From CAYXXZ01 sp964469165 (GTDB lineage Bacteria; Pseudomonadota; Gammaproteobacteria; Pseudomonadales; Porticoccaceae), in assembly GCA_964469165.1 (NCBI GenBank), contig CAYXXZ010000045.1, forward strand, positions 1 to 24,859: 24,859 nucleotides of DNA, given 5' to 3'. The notes beneath the pieces were generated by a model. That model saw only the letters and a list, made by a program, of their open reading frames with translations. It did no database searches and was not told the origin of the DNA. The translations under genes and the position numbers were made by a program. This document shows positions 16,573-23,620 of the stretch, piece by piece (position 1 is the first letter of the stretch; each line of letters starts with the position of its first letter).

Positions 16573-17488
16573 TGCAACGGGCGTGCATGCCGAGAATGCG
16601 GTGGTCTTCATCGAGAGGAAGCAGATAATCCGCCACCGCCGGCAAGTCTCTCAGGCATTGCCGGGTGACACGCTCGTAATACTGAATGAAGCGTGCGATC
16701 TGGGCCGCGTCCATGACGCCATGACTGTCTCTTCCCTCCTCTGCGCAGCGATGCCGCAGCTTGTCTTCCTGCAATAGCCGCCAGCGGTAGACCGCATCCC
16801 AGTCCGGTGCCTGCAACAACAGCAACACCTCGATCGCCGCAAAGAGTGCGGGATAAATGTCGCGTAACTGGCTGTTCACGTAGTGGCGCCAACGCCCCTG
16901 GGCATCCCGCTCCCGCTCAAGATCATTGCAGGGAACGACCAACTCGGTGTCGGCAACGGCTCTGGCCCCGACACACCAGCCTTCGAAGAGAACAACGTCG
17001 GGGCGACCTCGAAAACAGGGCCACCGTTGCGCCGGCAAACGGTCATCCACGGCCTTGTCGAAGGTGGGGATGGCGGTCAGCGTCGTCGCCCCCGCCTCGC
17101 ACAACCGCTGCAAAATCTCCACAGCAAGTGCTACATCGTGCGTGCCGGGCACACCGCGCACCGCAAGCATGGGGTGACTGTGTTGTGCCAGATGCTGGCG
17201 CCGGGTTTTGGTGAGATAGAAATCGTCGAGAGAAAGGCACAGTGCGCGCAGCCCCTGGCGCGCATCGAGAAGGCGTGCCAGGCACTTGGCCAGCGTGCTC
17301 TTGCCGGTTCCCTGGGCGCCGCTGATGCCGACCACCAGGGTTTTGTCGGTTTCCTGATGGCGCTGCGCCAGTTGGTCGGCCAAAGGCGCCAGAAACCTCA
17401 ACGCGGGGCCGGCAAAATCCTTTGGCAGAGCCTCTTCCTGTATCAGCGCCGCGATGACAGCGCGAGTGTTCGCCTCTGTCGTGCTCAC
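16562..17488 (-). CDS. P-loop kinase of the D-glycerate 3-kinase / Tda10 family
   Basis: Cytoplasmic kinase of 308 aa. Walker A is GAQGTGKST at residues 57-65. The family pattern continues with LSLDDFYLTK, RGVPGTHDV, PTFDKAVDDRLP and VLFEGWCVGA, the same order as in plant glycerate 3-kinase (GLYK) and yeast Tda10. The reaction is therefore probably ATP-dependent phosphorylation of a small molecule such as D-glycerate, but the substrate in bacteria is not certain. The start is a GTG (17486-17488), seven bases after the SPFH stop, so it is the last gene of the small-membrane-protein - NfeD - SPFH - kinase unit. Its stop overlaps the 3' end of the convergent small membrane gene. Confidence 0.8.
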   Translation of the reverse strand: MSTTEANTRAVIAALIQEEALPKDFAGPALRFLAPLADQLAQRHQETDKTLVVGISGAQGTGKSTLAKCLARLLDARQGLRALCLSLDDFYLTKTRRQHLAQHSHPMLAVRGVPGTHDVALAVEILQRLCEAGATTLTAIPTFDKAVDDRLPAQRWPCFRGRPDVVLFEGWCVGARAVADTELVVPCNDLERERDAQGRWRHYVNSQLRDIYPALFAAIEVLLLLQAPDWDAVYRWRLLQEDKLRHRCAEEGRDSHGVMDAAQIARFIQYYERVTRQCLRDLPAVADYLLPLDEDHRILGMHARCTTK

Positions 17489-17495
17489 CGCGCAA

Positions 17496-18341
17496 TCAAG
17501 AGCGATTCATGATGCCCTTGATTGCGTTGGGCAAATCCGCGGGCAGCACGACGATTTTGGCATTGCCGGACTTCGACATGTCCCTGATGGCATCCACGTA
17601 GCGCTCGCCGAGCAGATAGACGGCGGGCAGTTCCTGGCCCTGGATCGCCTCGGTGACTTTCTCGATGGCCTGCTGGGTGGCTTCCGCCAGCACCACCTTG
17701 GCCTCGGCATCGCGGCGCGAGGCCTCGAGGCGCCCCTCGGCTTCGAGAATCGCCGCCTGCTTTTCGCCATCGGCGCGTGTCACCGTGGCGCGGCGCTGGC
17801 GCTCCGCCGCCGCCTGTTCTTCCATCGCCCGCTGCATGGTTTGCGAGGGGTTGATATCCTGGATTTCCACCGTCTTGAGGGTGATGCCCCAGTCGGCAAT
17901 GTCGTCGGAAATCTCGGTCTTCAACTTGGCCTTGATATGGTCCCGCGAGGACAGCGCGTCGTCGAGATCCATCTCGCCGACGATGGAACGCAGCGCGGTT
18001 TGAACCAGTGTCTGGATGGCCAGCTCGTAGCTATCGATACCGTAGACGGCTTTCTCCGGCGACAGAATGTTGATATAGGTCACGGCATTGGCGACGATGA
18101 CCGCGTTGTCGCGGGTGATCACTTCCTGGGAGGGGATATCGAGCACGATGTCCTTGGTGGTCACCTTGTAGGCCACGGTTTCGATGTAGGGAATGGTGAA
18201 ATTGAGGCCCGGTGGCATGGTGCGATCGTATTTGCCCAGGCGCTGCACCACCCATTTGCTCCCCTGCGGAACCAGCCGCACCCCCTTGGCCAGCGTGATG
18301 ACCACCAGAAGCAGCAACGCCAGCAGCACGTAAAGTTCCAT
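17496..18341 (-). CDS. SPFH / band 7 membrane protein (stomatin-prohibitin family, QmcA-like)
   Basis: Protein of 281 aa with an N-terminal transmembrane anchor (ELYVLLALLLLVVITLAKG), then the SPFH domain from about residue 22 (RLVPQGSKWVVQRLGKY, TIPYIETVAYKV) to about 180. An Ala/Glu/Arg-rich coiled coil follows at about 170-230 (MEEQAAAERQRRATVTRA). Such proteins form large membrane-bound oligomers that organise microdomains and interact with proteases such as FtsH. The start has AGGAGA about six bases upstream. The adjacent upstream gene is NfeD; SPFH-NfeD pairs are a well-known conserved module. It is 11 bases from the NfeD stop and 7 bases before the kinase start. Confidence 0.93.
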   Translation of the reverse strand: MELYVLLALLLLVVITLAKGVRLVPQGSKWVVQRLGKYDRTMPPGLNFTIPYIETVAYKVTTKDIVLDIPSQEVITRDNAVIVANAVTYINILSPEKAVYGIDSYELAIQTLVQTALRSIVGEMDLDDALSSRDHIKAKLKTEISDDIADWGITLKTVEIQDINPSQTMQRAMEEQAAAERQRRATVTRADGEKQAAILEAEGRLEASRRDAEAKVVLAEATQQAIEKVTEAIQGQELPAVYLLGERYVDAIRDMSKSGNAKIVVLPADLPNAIKGIMNRS

Positions 18342-18352
18342 TTCGATTCTCC

Positions 18353-18805
18353 TCAGAGTTTGATCACGATCAGGCTATTGCCCGAAAAGTCCTTGATGTA
18401 CACCCTGTCGCCAAGCTCGACGGGCTGCTCACAAATGAATTCCCATTCGTCATCACCCAGCACCGGGGTGGTGAAGCGCACACGACCGCGGCCCTGCTCT
18501 CTCGGCAGACGCACGACGGTACCGGCTTCGCCAACGGCCGCTTCACGGGCGATACCGGCCTTGGTCTTGTCGGTCATGCGCGGGCGGAAATAATGGAACC
18601 AGAAAACCGCCAGCGCGCCGGAAATCAGAATCCACAAAAGAAGCTGCATCTGGATGGAGAGGGGAAACACGGCGGCGAGGATGCCGACGGCAACGGCACC
18701 GAGGCCGAACCAGAGCGCGGTGAAGCTGACCAGAAATATCTCTGCGATCACCAGCGCAATGCCCAGAATCAGCCAGTGCCAATACAGTATCTGAAAGTCT
18801 TCCAT
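18353..18805 (-). CDS. NfeD-family membrane protein
   Basis: Protein of 150 aa. Residues about 8-75 form membrane segments (ILYWHWLILGIALVIAEIF, FGLGAVAVGILAAVF, LLLWILISGALAVFW). The soluble C-terminus from about 88 (AAVGEAGTVVRLPREQGRGR to GDRVYIKDFSGNSLIVI) is the OB-fold NfeDC domain. This is the short form without the ClpP-like serine protease domain. It lies directly upstream of the SPFH gene, the usual partner, so the two probably act together in membrane microdomain assembly or quality control. The ribosome site AGGAAT precedes the start; the upstream small gene stops five bases before it. Confidence 0.92.
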   Translation of the reverse strand: MEDFQILYWHWLILGIALVIAEIFLVSFTALWFGLGAVAVGILAAVFPLSIQMQLLLWILISGALAVFWFHYFRPRMTDKTKAGIAREAAVGEAGTVVRLPREQGRGRVRFTTPVLGDDEWEFICEQPVELGDRVYIKDFSGNSLIVIKL

Positions 18806-18810
18806 TCACG

Positions 18811-19017
18811 CTATTCCTGTTGGGGGCCGCCCGCCCTGGGGCCCGGATTGATGAGATGCAGCACCAGCGGCAACATCAGCAGAAGCCCGGCAAGGATATG
18901 AAAAGTGCCGCGCGATTCGCTGACATAGAGATAAATGCCGCGCGCCGCCAGCACGGCGCCGACGACATCCAGCGCCACCAGGGTCCAGGGCAGGGAAAAT
19001 AATTGGCCTTTCTTCAT
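18811..19017 (-). CDS. Small two-helix membrane protein, unknown
   Basis: Protein of 68 aa with two hydrophobic segments: FSLPWTLVALDVVGAVLAAR and FHILAGLLLMLPLVLHLINP, ending in a short Gly/Pro/Gln-rich tail. GGGA lies about eight bases before the ATG at 19017. It is five bases upstream of nfeD, so probably first in that operon. I do not recognise a named family; its position suggests an accessory membrane component of the NfeD-SPFH unit, which is inference only. Confidence 0.65.
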   Translation of the reverse strand: MKKGQLFSLPWTLVALDVVGAVLAARGIYLYVSESRGTFHILAGLLLMLPLVLHLINPGPRAGGPQQE

Positions 19018-19080
19018 ATTGCAGTCCCTTACGTCAACGCCAGTTTATAACAGATTATCCGGTTCCTGTTCTGACGAATA

Positions 19081-19827
19081 TCAACAAGATTTGAAAGTAT
19101 TTGCGCCGCGAGACATCCGCTCCAACCCTGTCTTGCGCAGCAGCGCCATCGCCTGGGCAAAATATGCCGCCGCGGCCTGGGCAAGATCGTCGCCGCACAA
19201 CCCTGCGACGAGCGCCGCCAACTCCCGCGCTCTGACCGGGTCGCGGCGCATCAGGGTCGCTTCCAGATGGTGATGAAAATCACGCAATCCCGCCATACTG
19301 AGGCGGGACGCAACCGCTGTGTGCCAATGGCGATGGGTGAGCACGCACTCGATGAAGCGCTCACGCACGACAGGATCAGCGAGGTGCCCCTCCTCCACGG
19401 TCGGCAGTTGCGGAAAGGCTTGCATCACAGCGGCGGCAAAGACACCCGGCGCCTGCCGCACCAGCGTGCCTGCCGGATCGTGAACGTTCACCGCCATGCC
19501 GCAGCTGGGAGAGTTTTTCTTGAAAATAAAGCCGTGCAACCGCCGCACGCTGGTCAACTGCTCTTGCGCATAGCGTTGCAAAGGTGCGCCGACATCGAGC
19601 CCGGGATCATCCACACCCAGCACGCGCAGCCCGGAACTGCTCGCCACCAACCTTATCGGCGGCCGCGGCACGCCGAGGCCGATCGCCACTTCGGGGCAGA
19701 ACGGATGGAAGTCGAAATACTCTGTCAGGATTTCATTGATGTACGGGTCGCGACAATGACCGCCATCGTAGCGCACGGTATTGCCCAACAGACAACTGCT
19801 GATGCCGACGGGGATGCGGTCACTCAT
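19081..19827 (-). CDS. DUF523 protein with a short DUF1722-like tail
   Basis: Protein of 248 aa. The N-terminal about 150 residues are DUF523: IPVGISSCLLG, VRYDGGH, FCPEVAIGLGVPRPPI, and KNSPSCGM with conserved cysteines that suggest a metal or Fe-S site. The C-terminal part (VRERFIECVLTHRHW, FHHHLEATLMRRDPVRARELAALVAG) looks like the beginning of DUF1722, which in full two-domain homologs is about 117 residues long; here the protein ends after ANTFKSC, and no continuation is seen in the spacer downstream. Function of both domains is unknown. The start at 19827 overlaps the rimI stop by eight bases (ATGAGTGA); a longer frame to 19923 lies inside rimI and is unlikely. Confidence 0.85.
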   Translation of the reverse strand: MSDRIPVGISSCLLGNTVRYDGGHCRDPYINEILTEYFDFHPFCPEVAIGLGVPRPPIRLVASSSGLRVLGVDDPGLDVGAPLQRYAQEQLTSVRRLHGFIFKKNSPSCGMAVNVHDPAGTLVRQAPGVFAAAVMQAFPQLPTVEEGHLADPVVRERFIECVLTHRHWHTAVASRLSMAGLRDFHHHLEATLMRRDPVRARELAALVAGLCGDDLAQAAAAYFAQAMALLRKTGLERMSRGANTFKSC

Positions 19828-20266
19828 AGCGATATTCCATGACCAGGGCATCTTCCCGAGCACCGTCCAGTGCGGGGTAGTAGTTCTTGCGCCGACCGCA
19901 TTCGCGAAAACCCAGGCTTTCATAGAGATGAATGGCAGACGCGTTGCTCAATCTCACTTCGAGAAAGATCTTCTGCGCCGAGGCGCGATTATTATCGAGC
20001 AGCACGCCCATCAGGGTGCGCCCCAAACCACGCCCCTGCTGCGCGGGATCGACCACCAGGTTGAGAAGTTCCACTTCGTCGAGCACCGCGGAATAGATCA
20101 AACAGCCGACCACAGCCCCGTCCAGTTCGACGACCCAGCATCGATGGTCGGCCAGGCTGGCGCGGTATTGCCTGTCACTCCACGGAAAGGCAGCGGCGCG
20201 CGCTTCGAGTGCGGCAAGCGTCTCGGCGTCTTCCCGCGCTGCCCGACGTATCCGCGGCTCAGCCAT
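19820..20266 (-). CDS. rimI: Ribosomal protein S18-alanine N-acetyltransferase RimI
   Basis: GNAT acetyltransferase of 148 aa that in well-studied bacteria acetylates the N-terminal alanine of ribosomal protein S18. The acetyl-CoA motif is LVVDPAQQGRGLGRTLM (Q/RxxGxG/A), and the C-terminal signature is FLEVRLSNASAIHLYESLGF followed by RRKNYYP, characteristic of RimI. I start at the ATG 20266, which has AGGTGG eight bases upstream and overlaps the stop of the upstream gene by eight bases (ATGGCTGA); a GTG at 20275 would add three residues. It is preceded by the holD-like gene, the same order as holD-rimI in E. coli. Confidence 0.93.
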   Translation of the reverse strand: MAEPRIRRAAREDAETLAALEARAAAFPWSDRQYRASLADHRCWVVELDGAVVGCLIYSAVLDEVELLNLVVDPAQQGRGLGRTLMGVLLDNNRASAQKIFLEVRLSNASAIHLYESLGFRECGRRKNYYPALDGAREDALVMEYRYE

Positions 20267-20987
20267 TGCCTCCACCTGCGAGGTGGCGTATGGCCTCCCA
20301 GGTTTCTCGCTTGAGCGCGGGCGCCTTCTCCATATCGTGCAGCGAGTGGGTCACGATGCCCTCCGCGCCGGTATGCAATGTCAGGCGCTCACCGGGTTGC
20401 GCGCCACGCCCCGCGATCAGCCGCGCCGGAATCTCGCCCATCAACAAGGCTGTAGTGAAGGGCTGGAGCTTGGCCTTCACTTCCAGAAAAACATCGAGCA
20501 ATTGCCTGGCGCCATCGAGCCCCGCAGGCGCGCCTACTCGCGGCGGCCAGTCGATCAGCTCTGCCGCGGCAAGCCCGCCGCCCGGAAGGCTGTGAATGGC
20601 GCGCAACAGGTTGGCCAGCATGTCCTGCTGCGATGCGCTCACCCGGACACCCGGTGGCATCGCGCTCAATACCACCACCTGCGGCGCGGGTTGCCAGAAC
20701 GCGAGGCGAAATGCCAGCACCTCCTCCGCAGCCGGCGCGGCGGCAGGCACGGCAGGCGGAGGCACTGCAGGTTCTGGTGTCTTGTCGACAAGAGCCTGGC
20801 GCACGGCGGCCATGCTGTCCGCCCTGTCCGCTGCCGCCAGTGTTCTCTGATCGGACTGGCGTTCAGGCGCCGCCTGTTCCTCTTGCGCAGGCGCATCGGC
20901 AAGAGAAACAGGCCCATCCTTGAGGGCATAGCGCACGACACCCAGCGCAGCGAGGTACCAGGCGCGGCGCGATTCGATGTTGATCAC
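20259..20987 (-). CDS. holD: Probable DNA polymerase III psi subunit (HolD), divergent and linker-expanded
   Basis: Protein of 242 aa, longer than E. coli HolD (137 aa) and easily annotated as hypothetical. Three blocks compare with E. coli HolD as I recall it. The N-terminus SRRAWYLAALGVVRYALKDG parallels SRRDWQLQQLGITQWSLRR, the chi-binding peptide. PAPQVVVLSAMPPGV with MLANLLRAIHSLP parallels the central strand and helix. PGERLTLHTGAEGIV followed by RETWEAIRHL parallels the end. Between the first two blocks lies an Ala/Pro/Gln-rich linker at about residues 33-88. Synteny agrees: it sits directly upstream of rimI. The start is GTG 20987, overlapping the leuA stop by four bases (GTGA). Psi bridges the clamp loader to chi and SSB. 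An alternative is an unrelated Ala/Pro-rich protein, but the N-terminal match plus position makes HolD more likely. Confidence 0.75.
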   Translation of the reverse strand: MINIESRRAWYLAALGVVRYALKDGPVSLADAPAQEEQAAPERQSDQRTLAAADRADSMAAVRQALVDKTPEPAVPPPAVPAAAPAAEEVLAFRLAFWQPAPQVVVLSAMPPGVRVSASQQDMLANLLRAIHSLPGGGLAAAELIDWPPRVGAPAGLDGARQLLDVFLEVKAKLQPFTTALLMGEIPARLIAGRGAQPGERLTLHTGAEGIVTHSLHDMEKAPALKRETWEAIRHLAGGGNG

Positions 20988-22528
20988 ACGCCTTCCAGTT
21001 GCGGATGCAGGCGATTGGGGCTGGCCAGCAAGTTGAGCGCGTGGAGATAGGCTTTGGCACTCGCTGCCAGCACGTCGGTATCCGCGCCCTGGCCGTTGAC
21101 GATACGACCACCCTTCTCGAGACGCACGGTGACCTCACCCTGGGCCTCGGTGCCTTCGGTCACCGCGTTGACGGAGTAGAGTTGCAGGTTGGCGCCGCTT
21201 CTCGCCAGTTTCTCGATCGCCTTGAAAATGGCATCCACCGGGCCATCGCCATCGGCGCCCGTATCGTGGTCACCGCCGTCGATGCGCAGGCTGAGGTCGG
21301 CGCGCGGCGCGCGGCCGGTTCTGGACACCACCTCCATGGCTATCAGGCTGTATTTTTCCTGGTCCTCGCCCATCTGCACCTCGCTGACCAGCGCCTGCAG
21401 ATCCTCGTCGTAAATTTCCCGTTTCTTGTCGGCCAATTCCTTGAAACGGGCGAAGGCCCTGCTCATTTCTTCCTTGCTGTCGAAGCTGATGCCGAGCTCC
21501 TGCAAGCGGCTCGCGAACGCCGCGCGCCCGGAAAGCTTGCCCAATACCAGGCGGTTGGTACCCCAGCCCACGTCCTGGGCGCGCATGATTTCGTAGGTTT
21601 CGCGATATTTGAGCACGCCGTCCTGGTGGATGCCCGACTCGTGGGCGAACGCGTTGGCGCCCACGATCGCCTTGTTGGGCTGAACGGGAAAGCCGGTGAT
21701 ACTGGACACCAGACGCGAGGCCGCGAGAATCTGGGTGGTGTCGATACGGGTGTCCACCGGATAGCGATCCTTGCGGGTGCGCACCGCCATCACGATTTCC
21801 TCGAGGGAGGCATTGCCGGCCCGCTCGCCGAGACCATTGATGGTGCATTCCACCTGGCGCGCGCCGTGCAGCACCGCCGACAGCGAATTGGCGACGGCAA
21901 GGCCGAGATCGTTGTGGCAGTGCACGGAAAAAATGGCCTTGTCGGCATTGGGTACGTTTTCGATGACCCGCCCGATCATGCGACCGTATTCCTCGGGCTC
22001 GCCGTAGCCAACGGTATCGGGGATATTGATGGTGCCCGCGCCCGCGTTAATTACTGCCTCGATGATGCGGCACATGAAATCGAATTCGGAGCGGCTGCCA
22101 TCCTCGAGCGAGAACTCGACGTCGTCGACAAAATTGCGCGCCAGTTTCACCGCATCCACCGCCTGCTCGAGCACCTGTTCCGGGCTCATCTGCAGTTTGT
22201 ATTCCATGTGAATCGGCGACGTGGCAATGAAAGTATGGATGCGTGCCGATGCCGCGGGCTTCAACGCCTGCGCGGCCCTTTCGATGTCCGCGTGAACGGC
22301 GCGCGCCAGGCTGCACACCGTGCTTTCCTTGATGGTTTCGGCAATCGCCTTCACCGCCTCGAAATCACCGGGGCTGGAAATGGCGAAACCGGCTTCGATG
22401 ACGTCGACGCGAAGCTTTTCCAGCACGCGCGCGATGCGCACCTTCTCTTCCTTGGTCATGGAAGCGCCGGGGCTCTGCTCCCCGTCGCGCAAGGTGGTAT
22501 CGAAAATGATCAAACGCTCTTTGCTCAT
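20984..22528 (-). CDS. leuA: 2-isopropylmalate synthase (LeuA)
   Basis: First committed enzyme of leucine synthesis: condenses acetyl-CoA with 2-oxoisovalerate. 514 aa, close to the 523 of E. coli LeuA. The N-terminal signature is FDTTLRDGEQSPGASM with metal and catalytic residues. The HxH metal motif is VHCHNDLGLAVANSL, followed by INGLGERAGNASLEE. The C-terminal regulatory domain for leucine feedback is present (about 390-514, with LQLYSVNAVTEG). The start at 22528 has AGGAGT six bases upstream; the frame extends 23 codons further, but that stretch is a leader. pssA lies 93 bases upstream on the same strand and the holD-like gene overlaps the stop. The leader has possible Shine-Dalgarno-masking structures. 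Confidence 0.97.
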   Translation of the reverse strand: MSKERLIIFDTTLRDGEQSPGASMTKEEKVRIARVLEKLRVDVIEAGFAISSPGDFEAVKAIAETIKESTVCSLARAVHADIERAAQALKPAASARIHTFIATSPIHMEYKLQMSPEQVLEQAVDAVKLARNFVDDVEFSLEDGSRSEFDFMCRIIEAVINAGAGTINIPDTVGYGEPEEYGRMIGRVIENVPNADKAIFSVHCHNDLGLAVANSLSAVLHGARQVECTINGLGERAGNASLEEIVMAVRTRKDRYPVDTRIDTTQILAASRLVSSITGFPVQPNKAIVGANAFAHESGIHQDGVLKYRETYEIMRAQDVGWGTNRLVLGKLSGRAAFASRLQELGISFDSKEEMSRAFARFKELADKKREIYDEDLQALVSEVQMGEDQEKYSLIAMEVVSRTGRAPRADLSLRIDGGDHDTGADGDGPVDAIFKAIEKLARSGANLQLYSVNAVTEGTEAQGEVTVRLEKGGRIVNGQGADTDVLAASAKAYLHALNLLASPNRLHPQLEGV

Positions 22529-22598
22529 TGGCTGACTCCTGTGACTCCGACAAACGCCGGAGTAGAAAATCCTTCCCCCTGAAGAGGAGTAATACAAA
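22529..22598 (-). promoter_or_regulatory. leuA leader with possible alternative Shine-Dalgarno-masking structures
   Basis: On the minus strand the Shine-Dalgarno AGGAGT is at 22540-22535. ACTCCG (22563-22558) pairs perfectly with CGGAGT (22549-22544) around an eight-base loop, just upstream of it. The same ACTCC could instead pair with GGAGT of the Shine-Dalgarno. A second ACTCCT at 22590-22585 is a perfect complement of the Shine-Dalgarno hexamer. These overlapping pairings could switch translation. No Leu-rich leader peptide is seen. Confidence 0.35.
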
Positions 22599-22621
22599 CC
22601 AGATTCTATTATCGGTGCACG

Positions 22622-23452
22622 CTATCCGTCACTGGCATCGGACTGTCCGGCATCCGTTTCGGCCTTTGCCTGTCTCACGTAGGTCTCGACCGCCTCGCGC
22701 CGGCGCTGGCGCTTGCGCAACTTGCGAATCACCCAGAACACCGGCGCGGACAGGGCGTAGGTCATGGCGAGCAACAGCAGCACGGCAGCCGGGGCCGTGG
22801 AGATCACCACCACCACCATCACCACCGCCAGAATGGCCATGAACGGCACCCGGCCCTTGAGGTTGATGCCCTTGAGGCTTTTGTAGCGCAGGTTGCTGAC
22901 CATCAACAGGCCGGCAACGGATGTCATCACCGCTGCCAGCAAGGCAGTTCCCGGCGATACATCGACATCGTGACCGTTCCACACCAGCCCGGCGACCAGC
23001 GCCGCCGCGGCGGGGCTGGCCAAACCGATGAAGAAGCGCTTGTCCACCACGCCGACCTGGGTATTGAAGCGCGCCAGGCGCAACGCCGCACAGGATGCAT
23101 AGATGAAAGCGGCCGCCCAGCCCAGCTTGCCGAGGCTGTGCAACATCCAGCTGAATGCCACCACCGCCGGCGCAACACCGAAAGACACCATGTCGGACAG
23201 GCTGTCGTACTGAACCCCGAACGCGCTTTGCGTATTGGTGAGGCGCGCCACCTGACCGTCGAGCCCGTCGAAGAACATGGCGACGAAAATAGCGATGGCC
23301 GCACCCTGGAAATTGCCATTCATGGCGGCCAGTATGGCGTAGAAGCCGCCGAACATCGCCCCGGTGGTAAGCAGGTTGGGAAGCAGATAGATTCCTCTGC
23401 GCCTGACCGCTGGATCCTGTTGGTTCGTGTCGTTTTGCTCGGTATCGGTCAT
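22622..23452 (-). CDS. pssA: CDP-diacylglycerol-serine O-phosphatidyltransferase (PssA)
   Basis: Inner-membrane enzyme that makes phosphatidylserine from CDP-diacylglycerol and serine, the route to phosphatidylethanolamine. 276 aa. It begins with a short polar tail (MTDTEQNDTNQQDPAVRRRG), then LLPNLLTTGAMFGGFYAI and the CDP-alcohol phosphotransferase motif FDGLDGQVARLTNTQSAFG with YDSLSDMVSFG, giving DGxxAR(x8)GxxxDxxxD. Several transmembrane helices follow, and a Lys/Arg-rich cytoplasmic tail (RKLRKRQRRREAVE). This is the PF01066 type (Bacillus-like, type II), not the PLD-type E. coli enzyme. The start at 23452 is supported by domain length; the frame stays open to 23590 through repeat sequence. 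The start region is tandemly duplicated. It lies between ilvC and leuA. Confidence 0.93.
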   Translation of the reverse strand: MTDTEQNDTNQQDPAVRRRGIYLLPNLLTTGAMFGGFYAILAAMNGNFQGAAIAIFVAMFFDGLDGQVARLTNTQSAFGVQYDSLSDMVSFGVAPAVVAFSWMLHSLGKLGWAAAFIYASCAALRLARFNTQVGVVDKRFFIGLASPAAAALVAGLVWNGHDVDVSPGTALLAAVMTSVAGLLMVSNLRYKSLKGINLKGRVPFMAILAVVMVVVVISTAPAAVLLLLAMTYALSAPVFWVIRKLRKRQRRREAVETYVRQAKAETDAGQSDASDG

Positions 23453-23478
23453 AAGTCGTTTTGCTCGATGTCGGTCAT
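23452..23478 (-). CDS. Nine-codon minigene overlapping the pssA start (speculative)
   Basis: On the minus strand an ATG at 23478 opens the frame MTDIEQNDL and stops at a TGA that overlaps the pssA ATG (TTATGA). It results from a 26-bp tandem duplication: bases 23478-23453 match the first 26 bases of pssA except at a few positions. Because 26 is not a multiple of three, the upstream ATG is out of frame with pssA. It has only a weak ribosome site (GCGAG). If translated, it would couple to pssA by the ATGA overlap. The stop codon itself runs from 23451 to 23449. Confidence 0.35.
23453..23478. repeat. 26-bp tandem duplication of the pssA start region
   Basis: Minus-strand bases 23478-23453 read ATGACCGACATCGAGCAAAA and then CGACTT. 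The next 26 bases, which are the real pssA start, read ATGACCGATACCGAGCAAAA and then CGACAC. About 22 of 26 positions match. The duplication copies the start codon together with the first eight codons. Confidence 0.9.
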
Positions 23479-23620
23479 AAACTCGCTGTTTTTTAGTTGA
23501 CAGTTCACAGTTTACAGTTGTCAGGGAGGAGAAGAACTGAGTTGCCGTGCTGAATACTGACAACTGTTGACTGACAACCGTTGCACGCAAGTCAGAAATT
23601 CGGGCTACGGGTTGTTGTTG

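Noticed and set aside
17454..18593. A 379-codon plus-strand frame antisense to the SPFH and nfeD genes
   Set aside because: His- and Gly-rich shadow translation with no domain; the minus-strand genes carry ribosome sites and clear domains.
20999..22582. A 527-codon plus-strand frame antisense to leuA
   Set aside because: It mirrors leuA codon structure, has no family motif, and leuA is unambiguous.
22529..22621. Leucine attenuation leader peptide before leuA
   Set aside because: No short frame with a run of leucine codons and no terminator/antiterminator pair with a T-run is visible.
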